32,352 nucleotides of DNA from Planctomycetota bacterium (GCA_020060765.1 JAGUZQ010000117.1:1-32352), one strand, 5' to 3'; positions 1-8,580 are shown, counted from the stretch's first letter. Notes: generated from the letters alone by a model not told the origin. Translations and numbers: made by a program.

Positions 1-99
1 CTCCTGGATGTCGCGCAGGCTTTCGCGATAGGTGAGTTGGGCGAAGGCCAGGGAGAGGAACTGGTCGAAGGCGGTGAATGAAATTGTTTTGTGGTCGCC
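1..99 (-). pseudogene. IS4-type transposase fragment (N-terminal part)
   Basis: The minus strand encodes 33 residues containing FDQFLSLAFAQLTYRESLRD, which matches the N-terminal region of IS4-family transposases with a DUF4372-type domain (AFAQLTYRESLRDIE is the hallmark). The reading frame runs off the left window edge, so the catalytic part is not visible. Directly upstream, at 100-102, there is an in-frame TGA, and the sequence beyond it does not resemble the expected transposase N-terminus. The gene is therefore probably broken, or its start was lost by rearrangement. An intact element with an unusual start cannot be excluded without the sequence to the left. Confidence 0.6.
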
Positions 100-517
100 T
101 CACTGGTGTGTATTTTTGCACAGTGACACAGGTAAGAGGGGAAGGCTAAAACTTTTTTTGGGAAAAGTTTGTTGAAATTGAAAAATATGCAAACCCCTTC
201 CCTGCCTTGCCCGCCTTCCCAAAAAATATTTTTGTATAGGAGGCAAAATCATTCGACGCATTGTCAGGTAAAGAAGTACCGCCTTGTGATTAGGCGGAAT
301 TGATAATAGTGCTGCCCGGATACTGATCTGTGCAAAATACTTTTTAACTAAGTACAACGCCCCGCAAATGAGAGGGCAAACGCAATGTGTTATATTCTCC
401 CCCTTCCAGGGGGAGGTAGAGGGGGTGAAAGGCACCCCCCTCCCCTAACCTCCCCTGGAAGGGGAGGAATAACTGACTCCTTTCTTATGGGGCGCTGTGC
501 TAGGAAGCGGGCTGACT
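100..517. other. Intergenic region with inverted-repeat element
   Basis: I see no convincing gene between the transposase fragment and the glycoside hydrolase stop codon. The first half is AT-rich. The second half holds the CCTCCCC-type hairpin repeat described separately. The 111-codon open frame on the minus strand runs through that repeat, has no recognisable family and is probably spurious. Confidence 0.6.
356..469. repeat. CCTCCCC/GGGGAGG hairpin repeat, copy 1
   Basis: Two small hairpins, CTCCCCC-ttcca-GGGGGAG (397-415) and CCTCCCC-tggaa-GGGGAGG (449-467), are themselves arranged as the arms of a larger inverted repeat. A leader containing GGGCAAACGCA lies at about 356-386. The paired hairpins recur at 28790-28856 and one hairpin recurs at about 19566-19598. 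The leader recurs at about 13592-13623 and 19533-19560. This is a dispersed intergenic palindromic repeat; no coding function is visible. Confidence 0.75.
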
Positions 518-3500
518 TTAAGACTTGCGCCAGATCAGTTCCGGCGCCTGCAGCAAGCCGCAGGGAACGAGCTGGTAGTCATCTGTCCACTGTTCTCCGG
601 TAGTGATGTATTCGGCCGGCCCGGTCCACATCGGCCATTTTTCCGCATGGTGCAACGGCCCGTGGGAGTTGCGCCGGTGGCCGAGAATCTCGATCCGCAC
701 CTCAGCTTTTTCCCCGTCCAGCAGGCTGGTGATTTCCAGTTCCGACGGCTCCCAGGCAATCACTCCCGCGTCACGGCCGTTTACCCAGACCCGCACCGCC
801 ACGCCACGCCACTTGTTCAGGCGCAGATAAACCTTTTCACCCTTATCCCTGCGCACGGAAAATTCCGCCGCATACGCCAGCGAACCGGAATAGAACGGCA
901 GACCCTGTTTCACCCAGTCGCCGATTTTCAGCGACAACACCGGTTTGGTCAGGGACAGGTCAGTGCCGTCCACCTTGACGCCGAAATCCCCCAGCAAATA
1001 GATGATTTCGAAGCCAGGATGTTGTTTGCCGTATTGGCAGGTCAGCGTCAGTTCATTTTCCCCGGAACGCAGCAGATTCGGATCAAGCGGGATTTTTTTC
1101 AGCGAACGGTCTACCCACCAGCCGGAAACCGTGTCGGTATCGAGGTTGGTTCCATTTACCGAGATGCTATAAAGTTCCGGCCTTTCCACCGCCAGCGCCA
1201 ATTCCCCCGAAGGCAGGGCGGCGACATCGAAACTGTAACGCAGCGAAACTTCCGTGGTTTTCCCATCTGCCTTGTCGGTTTGCGCCCACGGCTGCACCAT
1301 CGCGCCTCCCCGGCGGGCGATCTCCAGTTTGTCCCGCACGGCAAAATCCACGCGCAAAACTTCTTCCGACTTTTGCCAGCCGCCATTTGCCACTTTATAA
1401 GCGGGGCGGTCAAGCACCAGGACATTCGGCTCAGACAATACCGGCGTCCAGTTTTTCGGTTTCAGAAGTTGCGCGCGCGCATCCTTCAATTTCGGGCAGA
1501 CCGGGTATTCCGTATTATCCGCCTGCCTGGGAAAGATAAAGAGCCTGCTGCCCAGAGCAGGGAAAGAGGTTTTTATTTTCCAGCCGTCCTTGCCGGATTT
1601 TGCTTCAGCGGCGAAGATTTCGCCGGTTTCCGGATTAAGCTCCAGTGGCTTGCCTTTGGCCTCGCAGGCGAGATCGACTACCGCTTCAGGGAAAGAGAGC
1701 GTGCGATTCTCTACCGCGCTTTCAATGTAAATTCTGGCAGCATTCGTTTCCCGGCGGAAGGCATGGCCGGTATTGACCACGAACAGATAATACGCGTCCT
1801 TGTCCTCGCGCAAAAGATGCAGCGTGGCATCGATTTCCTTTCCGTCCTTGTCCTTGATCGAAACCAGGCGGCAGGCGGTTTCCACCGCCTGGGGAAGTTT
1901 ATCTCCCTTTGCTGGCGCACTGAGGCATTCGCGGGAAAACGCCTTCGCGTCGGCGCAAGGTTCCGCGTCGACCAGTTCCGGGCATTTTCCGGCAAATACA
2001 ACCACGCCGCCTTTGGCGCGGAATTTCTGCAGCAGTTCCAGCGTCGAGCGGCGGATGGTTTTCAGCGGCGGCACGATTACCGCGCGGTATGTCGCCTTGC
2101 CCATCCTGAGCAACGGTTTTCCGCCGGCGGCAGTCACGGAAGCATGACGGGAAAGCAATTCCTCGTCACCGTAATCGAAGTCGATATTGGCAGTCAGCAA
2201 TGAATCGCGGAGGTCAATAAACATTTCGTTTAGTTTCGCCGTGGCGGGGCGTTCGCCATAGCCGGTTTCGATCCAGAGGCTTTCGACCGGATGGATCACC
2301 AGCAGGTCGCGCACCTCTTCGCCGCGAGTCATGACGGAGTGGATACGGGCGAAATAATCCTCGACCTTGACGTACGAATCCCACCACGGAGACTGGTAAA
2401 AAATACCGGCGGGATAGTCGCGCTTGGCCTGCCCTTCCATCGTGTACCAGGAAAGATGCTGGCACCGCAGGTTGATGCCCAGCGCCGCCTGCCAGTCCCC
2501 GAGCGCCTTGTGGCCGGAGAAGGGGAAATCCCAACCCGTGCAGCCGTAGGTTTCCGTCAGCCGCCACTTGTTCCCGAACTGCCGCGCGGCGGAACTCACC
2601 TGCTTGGCTGTGTCGTAGACGCGCCAGCGGCTTGTCAGCAGATCCATCCCCGGCGCCTGCATGTGCTCGTAACAGCGCATGCAGCTTCCGACCGAGGAAC
2701 TCTGGCTGGTCAGCGTGTCTTCCGCGTTGACGTGGCCGGTAAACGCGATCCCGTTTTTCTCGCACCATTCGCCGTTCTGCCGCATGAACGAATCGACAAA
2801 GAGGTGGGTGATGCAGTCGAAATAGTTATGCCTGATCTTATGGAACGAGGTTCCCTCGACGTCGAAAGCCAGTTCCGGCAGATGCTCCAGCAGATCGTAG
2901 CCGTAGCGCTTGCGAAAAACCTCAGGCAGTTTTCCCGTCCAGGGATATTGCGGTGCCCCCTTGGTGCCGTTCCAGTAAAAGTGGGCGTAATTCGGTTCGT
3001 CAGTGAACATGCCGGGGATGGTTTTTCCGAATTCGCCGCCGTTGTTTTTGCGATAAGCTTCGTGCGTGACCTTGATGAATTCCCGCACCGCTTCCGGATT
3101 CATGGTGTCCAGATAGGTCTGCCCGTTGTACCAGCTTGATTCACCCTGCACCTTCACGCTGAACACCAGCAGCGATTCGCCTTTTTCAGCTTTGTGATTG
3201 CCTTCCTTCGGCAACTGGCGGACAGAAGCCGCTTTTTCTCCCTCCAGCCGCGCGGCAAAAACCGCGATCACCTCGCCGCGGTCTTCCGGCCTGTCTCCCG
3301 GCTTAAGGATTTGATAGGTCAGATGCCGCATCCGGTAGGCGGGATTTTTCGTGACCAGCCCCCCCGCCGCGCCGGAAGGCCAGCGATCCTCGTCATACAT
3401 CCACGCCTCCATCCCGAGTGCGCGCGCTTCCTCCACGCAAGCGTCGACGCAACGGAACCAGTCGTCGGAAAGATAGGCTGTGTCCAGCCCCACCCGGCTG

Positions 3501-3652
3501 TGCATGAAAAAGCCGCCCAACCCCATGCGCCGCATATGCCTGATCTGGCGCCGGAGTTCCTCGGGTTCCAGTTTCCCGTTCCACGCCCAGAAAGGTTTCC
3601 CCCGATACTCGCTGCCCGGCGCTGTGAAATCCTTCAGCCATGAACTCGACAC
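518..3652 (-). CDS. Putative glycoside hydrolase, GH106-like (alpha-L-rhamnosidase related)
   Basis: Very large (1044 aa) carbohydrate-active enzyme candidate. The N-terminus has PFWAWNGKLEPEEL, then GGFFMHSRVGL and MYDEDRWPSGAAGG, the pattern of GH106-like TIM-barrel hydrolases common in Lentisphaerota and Bacteroidota. Candidate catalytic acids are in FTDEPN (about residue 219) and TETYGCTGWDF (about 367). The last 300 residues look like beta-sandwich sugar-binding modules of the GH2 type (VRVWVNGRDAGV). I chose a GTG start at 3652 because GGGAGGAG lies 5 nt upstream; the in-frame ATG at 3712 has no comparable site. No signal peptide is evident, so it may be cytoplasmic. It stands alone, with an intergenic repeat region on one side and the kinase gene on the other. 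Substrate is unknown; rhamnose-containing glycan is inference from the family. Confidence 0.75.
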   Translation of the reverse strand: MSSSWLKDFTAPGSEYRGKPFWAWNGKLEPEELRRQIRHMRRMGLGGFFMHSRVGLDTAYLSDDWFRCVDACVEEARALGMEAWMYDEDRWPSGAAGGLVTKNPAYRMRHLTYQILKPGDRPEDRGEVIAVFAARLEGEKAASVRQLPKEGNHKAEKGESLLVFSVKVQGESSWYNGQTYLDTMNPEAVREFIKVTHEAYRKNNGGEFGKTIPGMFTDEPNYAHFYWNGTKGAPQYPWTGKLPEVFRKRYGYDLLEHLPELAFDVEGTSFHKIRHNYFDCITHLFVDSFMRQNGEWCEKNGIAFTGHVNAEDTLTSQSSSVGSCMRCYEHMQAPGMDLLTSRWRVYDTAKQVSSAARQFGNKWRLTETYGCTGWDFPFSGHKALGDWQAALGINLRCQHLSWYTMEGQAKRDYPAGIFYQSPWWDSYVKVEDYFARIHSVMTRGEEVRDLLVIHPVESLWIETGYGERPATAKLNEMFIDLRDSLLTANIDFDYGDEELLSRHASVTAAGGKPLLRMGKATYRAVIVPPLKTIRRSTLELLQKFRAKGGVVVFAGKCPELVDAEPCADAKAFSRECLSAPAKGDKLPQAVETACRLVSIKDKDGKEIDATLHLLREDKDAYYLFVVNTGHAFRRETNAARIYIESAVENRTLSFPEAVVDLACEAKGKPLELNPETGEIFAAEAKSGKDGWKIKTSFPALGSRLFIFPRQADNTEYPVCPKLKDARAQLLKPKNWTPVLSEPNVLVLDRPAYKVANGGWQKSEEVLRVDFAVRDKLEIARRGGAMVQPWAQTDKADGKTTEVSLRYSFDVAALPSGELALAVERPELYSISVNGTNLDTDTVSGWWVDRSLKKIPLDPNLLRSGENELTLTCQYGKQHPGFEIIYLLGDFGVKVDGTDLSLTKPVLSLKIGDWVKQGLPFYSGSLAYAAEFSVRRDKGEKVYLRLNKWRGVAVRVWVNGRDAGVIAWEPSELEITSLLDGEKAEVRIEILGHRRNSHGPLHHAEKWPMWTGPAEYITTGEQWTDDYQLVPCGLLQAPELIWRKS

Positions 3653-3965
3653 GATCGCTCCTCCCGTTGCATGATTAATGTACCGAAAGTATCCTGCGCA
3701 AACCTCCGCCATTTATGGAAGTATATCCCGCGACAAGGCTAACGCCTTAACGATCCCGGCATTAATCAGCACAAAATCGTCAAATGCGGCAAACGCAAAA
3801 CGCCTTTGGGCAAGTTCAAACTGAGCGAGGAAGAACAAGGCAGGCAAGCTGAGCGGCGACGAACGTCGGGAGAAAGTCCGCAGTCGATCCGTCATCGATC
3901 AGGCGTAACTTGTATTAATCTTAAAAACGCCCGGAAGAAAGGGCATAAAACAGTCCCCAAAAATA
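3653..3965. other. Intergenic region, no convincing gene
   Basis: This 313 bp spacer separates the kinase gene from the glycoside hydrolase. A 60-codon minus-strand frame (3713-3895) and an overlapping plus-strand frame have no recognisable family, and neither has a clear ribosome binding site. A weak terminator lies near 3923-3945. I see no repeat element here. Confidence 0.5.
3923..3945 (-). terminator. Weak terminator after the kinase gene
   Basis: Read on the minus strand, GCCC-tttcttcc-GGGC is followed by GTTTTT, about 20 nt past the kinase stop codon. The stem is only 4-5 bp, so this is a weak intrinsic terminator candidate. Confidence 0.35.
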
Positions 3966-5774
3966 TCACTTCAGCAATTGGCCGACCTTTTCCCTTACTC
4001 TCGGACTGGGATCGAAAGCCTTGCTTTCAGGATCGGCCAGTTGCGCCAGGCGCTGCCGGACGTCGTCCTGCTTAATTCGGATCAGTAACTCCAGCGCCGT
4101 CAGCCGCACCTCTTCGTTGCGATCCCGTAGCAGCACCAAGGCAGCCGCCACCGCTTTCGCCTCATCAATTCGGTTTAACGCTTTCAACGCCGCTGCGCGG
4201 ATTGAGGCGCGCTTGCCCAAGCGGGAAATCTCCGCCACCTTGGGCGCAAGATTTTTCTCCGTGCCGTCCAGTTGCTTCAACGTCTTTGCGATCAGTTCCG
4301 GCTGGTCGCCCCGGAGTATCTCCCCCGGTTCCGGGCTGGCGGATTCCGACCCGTTCTCCGCCGCAGCCACATCCCGCCGCAACCGGTCGAGTTCAGCCGA
4401 CATTTCCCCGGCCGCACCAGTGCCGAACCATTTTTTCTGCAGTTGTTCCAGCCGCCGGATGTATTCGTCCTTTTCCAGTTGCATTGATTTCGTGTGGAAA
4501 TCCTGATATTCCTTGCGCGAAGCCTGTTCCTTCTGCTGCTGGGCCAGGCGCTGCCGCGCTTGTTTCAGCAGTTCCTCCGCTTTCGCGGCAGCTGGCGTGT
4601 CGCCGTAATCCCGGATCAGTCGCTCGCACAGCTCGACCGCCTGCTCGCTGTTTTCGTCCAGAAGCCGCACCTTTGCCCAAAGTTCTTCCGCCTGCCGTTC
4701 GCTATCCGCCCCGTTATTAGCCACCGGATTCGACTGTCCGCCGGTGTCCTTGCCTCTGGTCAGGAAAAACAACAGCACGACCGCCGCAATCACCCCGCCG
4801 ATAATAAACGGCACCTGCGTGTTGTTTCTTTTGCGCGCCGGACGGGTGACGCGTTGCACTTTTTTCTTGGTTCCCGAGGTGGTGCGACGGACGGATTTCT
4901 TCCGCCTGTTGTCGCTGGCGGTGGGAGGCATTCTGCCATCCAGCAGCGCGCGCAGGTCGCTGAGCAGCTCGTCGGCGTCCTGATAGCGGCTGTCAGGCTC
5001 CTTCTCCATCATTTTTTCCACAACGTAGGCGACGCCCTTACCGAGTTCGGGGCAGCGCTTGCGCAGGGAAGGCAACGGCGTGTTCAGATGCATCAGCATG
5101 ATCGCCGCGCTGGTGGGGGCGTCAAACGGCGGTTCTCCGGCCAGCATGTGGTACAGGCTCGCGCCGAGGCTGTAGATATCAGCGCGGAAATCGGTGTTCG
5201 GCAAAGCCTGCGCCTGTTCCGGCGAAATATACCGGGGCGTGCCGAGAGTGGTGCCTTCCTGGGTGAGGCCGGCGTCGGCGGCGGGAGCCTTGGCAATGCC
5301 CAGGTCGCAGAGCTTGGCCACCTTTTCCGGGGTGTAGAGAAAGTTTTCCGGCTTGACGTCGCGGTGGATGATTCCCGCGGCCCAGGCGTGTTTCAGGCCT
5401 TCGGCGATCTGCAGGGCGACAGCCACCGCCTCGCGCTCCTCGATGCGGCCGTCGCGCTTGATCTTCTGCGCCACGGTCTCGCCCTCGACGAATTCCATCG
5501 CCAGGTAGCAATAGCCGTTGGCTTCCGAGGCGTCGTAGGCGGCGACGATGTTGTTGTGGCTGAGACGTCCGGCCGCGCGCGCCTCCTGGAAAAAGCGCTC
5601 CTTGAATTCCTGTTCCTTGCCCATGGCGCGGGGCAGCACTTTCAGTGCCACCATCCGGTCCATGCTTTCCTGCCGGGCGAGATACACCGCGCCCATGCCG
5701 CCCTGGCCGAGCTTTTTCTGGATTTCATAACCGGTGATGAGATGAGCCGCGTCTGTCTTTTTCGTCATGGGCAC
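3966..5774 (-). CDS. Membrane-anchored Ser/Thr protein kinase with HEAT-like extracytoplasmic domain
   Basis: Hanks-type (PknB-like) kinase of 602 aa. The glycine loop GQGGMGAV is at 23-30, catalytic Lys45, HRDVKPEN with HRD at 137-139, and DLG at 157-159 in place of DFG, as is usual in bacteria. The activation segment ends in TPRYISPEQ. A basic juxtamembrane linker (about 290-316) precedes one transmembrane helix (321-339). The outer part is a Glu/Lys/Gln-rich, probably coiled segment (about 355-470), followed by HEAT-like helical repeats to the end. The family phosphorylates Ser/Thr of cytoplasmic proteins; the outer domain would sense or bind a partner. The start is GTG at 5774, with GGAG 8 nt upstream; ATG at 5768 is the alternative. 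It begins 2 nt after the stop codon of the upstream secreted-protein gene, so the two are cotranscribed. Confidence 0.92.
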   Translation of the reverse strand: MPMTKKTDAAHLITGYEIQKKLGQGGMGAVYLARQESMDRMVALKVLPRAMGKEQEFKERFFQEARAAGRLSHNNIVAAYDASEANGYCYLAMEFVEGETVAQKIKRDGRIEEREAVAVALQIAEGLKHAWAAGIIHRDVKPENFLYTPEKVAKLCDLGIAKAPAADAGLTQEGTTLGTPRYISPEQAQALPNTDFRADIYSLGASLYHMLAGEPPFDAPTSAAIMLMHLNTPLPSLRKRCPELGKGVAYVVEKMMEKEPDSRYQDADELLSDLRALLDGRMPPTASDNRRKKSVRRTTSGTKKKVQRVTRPARKRNNTQVPFIIGGVIAAVVLLFFLTRGKDTGGQSNPVANNGADSERQAEELWAKVRLLDENSEQAVELCERLIRDYGDTPAAAKAEELLKQARQRLAQQQKEQASRKEYQDFHTKSMQLEKDEYIRRLEQLQKKWFGTGAAGEMSAELDRLRRDVAAAENGSESASPEPGEILRGDQPELIAKTLKQLDGTEKNLAPKVAEISRLGKRASIRAAALKALNRIDEAKAVAAALVLLRDRNEEVRLTALELLIRIKQDDVRQRLAQLADPESKAFDPSPRVREKVGQLLK

Positions 5775-5776
5775 CG

Positions 5777-6967
5777 TTATTTCTCCGCCGCCTGCAAGGG
5801 CGCCAACTCCAACCGGCCGATTACCAGCGCGAACCAGCCGGTCTCGGTCTGCACTATTCTGGCTTCGGTCAACAGCGTGTCGCCTGGTTCGATCTCCGGC
5901 GGCAACTTCAGTGCGACAGGCAGATAAACCGCCAGGTTCTCCGGCAAGTCGTTATCCCTGCTTTCCAGCAGCAATCCGCTTTCGGCTCCGGCGATCTTTC
6001 CTATAGACGCAGGAAATTGCGTCACGAGGCTGGAATTTCTGAAAATAAATTTCAAGGAAACCGGCGCGCCGCTTTTGGCGAATTCTTCCAGCAGTCCCCC
6101 GAGTTTGCGCCTGTCGGAAAAGTACTTGGGCGTGGTCACTTTGTCCGTGACCATAAACCGGTCTAGCAGAAGCCCCGGGATTTCCTTGCCGTTCTCAACC
6201 ACGACAAAAGCGCGACCAAACAGCTCGACTTCCTGTCCTCCCGGCAGCGCGGCCAGACTTTTCAGATCGACTGCGCCGCCCGAGGGAAGAAAGACCCGGA
6301 GGTTACCGTCTCCCGCCAGCAGTTGCCATAAATCCTTTTTGATTTTCAGCGTTTTCGCGAAAACGTCAGGCAGTTCGGAAATCCCGCCGGTTTTGAAAGC
6401 GATTTTACACAACGGGAACTTGTCGGCGCTTTTGATCCGGGGGGAGGACAGCAACGCTTTTTCGTTGATCTGAACATATGCCGCCGCGTCGAATTCTCCC
6501 GCCTTGGGCGGGGTCAGATCGTAAGCCGGTTCCAGATCGTCGGCAACCAGCACGTAATGGTACACCAGTTTCCCCGCGTCCGCGCCTTGCATGATTCTCA
6601 TGCCGCTGCTGAAAGCGACCAGGGTTCCTTTTACATAATGCAAAGCTCCGGCGTTATTCTTGTCGTATTTGTTTTTTTTACATGAGAAATAAAGTGATGG
6701 CGTCAGCTGCGCGAAAATATTTTTCTTCGAGGACATTTTCTTATCCTGCTGCAATGCAGGCGGAAGGTCGCTTTCGCAGCTGTCCAGATCGAGCGGCAGG
6801 AGAGCCGTTATTTCCTTTTCATTCATAGAATTGCCGCAGACGGTAATATCTCCCAGCAACATGTCTGCCGGCAGCCGTTCCTCGCCGCCGCTCGCACCGG
6901 AAACAATAAACAGACATATTGCGGCAAACACCAGGGGTGGATATGCTTTGTGATACATGCCAGACAT
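5777..6967 (-). CDS. Secreted protein of unknown function, cotranscribed with Ser/Thr kinase
   Basis: A 396 aa protein with an N-terminal signal peptide (YPPLVFAAICLFIVSGASG, cleavage near residue 27), so it is likely periplasmic or surface-exposed. The rest is soluble and mixed alpha/beta, with beta-rich stretches such as GQEVELFGRAFVVVENGKEI and PGDTLLTEARIVQTETGWFA that resemble repeated small barrels. I do not recognise a family. The second Met (residue 4, 6958) is an equally possible start; neither has a strong ribosome binding site. Its stop is 2 nt from the kinase start. This arrangement suggests that it acts with the extracytoplasmic part of the kinase, for example as ligand or co-sensor, which is inference. 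A good promoter lies upstream at 7027-7055. Confidence 0.7.
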   Translation of the reverse strand: MSGMYHKAYPPLVFAAICLFIVSGASGGEERLPADMLLGDITVCGNSMNEKEITALLPLDLDSCESDLPPALQQDKKMSSKKNIFAQLTPSLYFSCKKNKYDKNNAGALHYVKGTLVAFSSGMRIMQGADAGKLVYHYVLVADDLEPAYDLTPPKAGEFDAAAYVQINEKALLSSPRIKSADKFPLCKIAFKTGGISELPDVFAKTLKIKKDLWQLLAGDGNLRVFLPSGGAVDLKSLAALPGGQEVELFGRAFVVVENGKEIPGLLLDRFMVTDKVTTPKYFSDRRKLGGLLEEFAKSGAPVSLKFIFRNSSLVTQFPASIGKIAGAESGLLLESRDNDLPENLAVYLPVALKLPPEIEPGDTLLTEARIVQTETGWFALVIGRLELAPLQAAEK

Positions 6968-7026
6968 CCGTCACTCGGGGCGCAAGAGATGAAATAAATC
7001 AGTCGTAGAAGCTCAATCCAAAGCCG

Positions 7027-7055
7027 AATATATAACAAAACCAGATTTTCGGCAA
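7027..7055 (-). promoter_or_regulatory. Sigma-70-type promoter of the secreted protein-kinase operon
   Basis: On the minus strand, TTGCCG (7055-7050) is followed after 17 nt by TATATT (7032-7027). The predicted start of transcription is about 50 nt upstream of the first gene. Confidence 0.6.
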
Positions 7056-7100
7056 GGATTTTTCCGGATTGGGTTACTACCCTCAACGGCATCGGAAATG

Positions 7101-7340
7101 GCTTACTGGCTGACTGGCGGTTTGAAAAACAGGGACACCCTTTTAAAGTCAATACGGTTTAGTTAAGGAAAAAACCTGTACCGTCATTCCCGCGAAGGCG
7201 GGAATCCAGGAGGTGTTGCGTGCGGTTTCTCCACTGGATTCCCGCCTTCGCGGGAATGACGACCGTATGTTTTTTCTGAATACAGAAAGATTTTTCCTTA
7301 ATTCAACCGTATTGCTTTTAAAGTCAATCCGCCAGTTAGC
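7101..7340. repeat. Inverted word repeat bounding the MITE-like element
   Basis: GCTGACTGGCGG (7109-7120) is matched in inverted orientation by CCGCCAGTTAGC (7329-7340), 11 of 12 bases. The left arm extends into tandem 8-bp words (ACTGGCTG, ACTGGCGG). The right arm continues into CATCAACCCGATAACCCGTC-type words up to about 7370. If the inserted element is removed, the two arms would form a hairpin with a loop of about 33 nt. Confidence 0.6.
7150..7314. mobile_element. MITE-like palindromic element flanked by direct repeats
   Basis: Ends CAATACGGTT (7150-7159) and AACCGTATTG (7305-7314) are perfect inverted repeats, and the similarity extends inward for about 23 bp with 3 mismatches. Inside are two perfect 28-bp inverted arms (7182-7209 and 7234-7261) built on ATTCCCGCGAAGGCGGGAAT, separated by 24 nt. 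The element is flanked by direct copies of CTTTTAAAGTCAAT (7140-7153 and 7315-7328), of which 10 bp lie fully outside the inverted ends; this looks like a target-site duplication. It has no coding capacity, so it would be a non-autonomous element mobilised in trans. Confidence 0.7.
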
Positions 7341-7350
7341 TATCAAGCCA

Positions 7351-8580
7351 TCAACCCGATAACCCGTCAACCCGCCCCCCTATCAATTTCCGGCATAAAA
7401 TTATAAACACCGTAACCGCCGCCCCCGCCGCGCCGATCGCCCACAGCCCGAAACTATCCGCCAGCCAGCCAGCCAGCGGCGCGAAACCAGCCAGAAACAC
7501 GGCGTTCAGTTGCGATTCCAACGACAGCACCGTGGTCATGCGCGAAGCGTCCGCATGTTCGGAAATGCGCGTCAGCACCATCGGTCGCCACAGATTCTGC
7601 GCCACATGCAACACCAGGAATAGCGCCGCCGCAATCCAGTTCCAGCCCAACAGAAACATTACCGTAACCAGCGAGAAAAACAGAAAATACATCCCCCACA
7701 GAATGCCCGCGCTGTTATCCTCGCCGCCGAACAGTCTGGCGAAACGGTGCGACTGCCGCGAAGCGACGCTGGATATGATATGAATGCAGAAATACACTCC
7801 CGATGCGGCGAGGGCGATATCTTTTTTTCCCGTCAGGATCGCCGTTCCGGTCAGCGTCAGTACCGCCGCCTTCAACGCGGGTTGCAGATACGGCTCCACC
7901 GATTTGAACAGCCCCTGGAACGTCATCGCCTCGACCATCAGCAGCCGCAGCGGCCGCCGCCGCCAGGACATCACCAGCGTATCCCGCAAGTGCCGCACCA
8001 CTTCCCCCAGCGAAACGCTTTCGCTGGTCTGCCCGTCGAGTTCCTTGGGATAGCCGAGAAAATTTATCAGCCCCGCGAGATACGGAATGATCGCGGCGTA
8101 GAAAAGATAATTGTAGTTGCCGGTGAAGTAGACTATCGCGCCCGCCACCAGCACCGAAACTGCCGAACCGATGCCAGACCAGGAGCGAGTGAACCCGTAA
8201 ACCGTGGTTTTTTCGTTCTCGCGCCCGTTCAGGCGCAGCCACTCGACAATCATCGCCTTGTGGGTGCCGGTGCGGAAGACTTCACCGAGGGAATAGAAAA
8301 ACATGGCGACGAAAAGCATCTCCACGTTTTCCGCCAGCGCGAAAACGGCGAAGGAAATGATATAACCCAGCCAGGAAAACGCCAGCGACAGCCGCCGCCC
8401 GTAGAGGTCAGCCAAAGCCCCGCCCGGCAGTTCCAGCAGGTTCACGCACACGCCTTTGAACCCGAACAGCATCCCGATCCAGAAAAAACTCAAGTCCTTT
8501 TCCCGGAAAGCGAGAATCCAGAACGCCTCGAAATAGGTCTGGTTTCTGAGAAAGCCGTAGAGCGCGAAACGAGCCAGCAT
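7351..8580 (-). CDS. MFS transporter
   Basis: A 409 aa polytopic protein with about 12 hydrophobic segments, consistent with the major facilitator superfamily. The loop between helices 2 and 3 holds PGGALADLYGRRLSL, the MFS signature (G-x3-D-x-x-G-R-R). Helix 5 and the central loop (about 180-220) separate two six-helix halves. It is related to the permeases that export drugs or small metabolites; the substrate cannot be told from sequence. It starts at ATG 8580, one base after the stop codon of the UPF0178 gene, with AAGG 7 nt upstream, so the two genes are cotranscribed. The C-terminus overlaps short AACCCGTC word repeats. Confidence 0.88.
   Translation of the reverse strand: MLARFALYGFLRNQTYFEAFWILAFREKDLSFFWIGMLFGFKGVCVNLLELPGGALADLYGRRLSLAFSWLGYIISFAVFALAENVEMLFVAMFFYSLGEVFRTGTHKAMIVEWLRLNGRENEKTTVYGFTRSWSGIGSAVSVLVAGAIVYFTGNYNYLFYAAIIPYLAGLINFLGYPKELDGQTSESVSLGEVVRHLRDTLVMSWRRRPLRLLMVEAMTFQGLFKSVEPYLQPALKAAVLTLTGTAILTGKKDIALAASGVYFCIHIISSVASRQSHRFARLFGGEDNSAGILWGMYFLFFSLVTVMFLLGWNWIAAALFLVLHVAQNLWRPMVLTRISEHADASRMTTVLSLESQLNAVFLAGFAPLAGWLADSFGLWAIGAAGAAVTVFIILCRKLIGGRVDGLSG

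Noticed and set aside
497..2203. 568-codon plus-strand open frame opposite the glycoside hydrolase
   Set aside because: It is antisense to a well supported enzyme gene, has no family signature and is rich in Arg/Phe/Gln as expected for the complement of a GC-rich gene.
4494..5927. 477-codon plus-strand open frame opposite the kinase
   Set aside because: It is a shadow of the kinase gene; the sense frame contains all kinase motifs.
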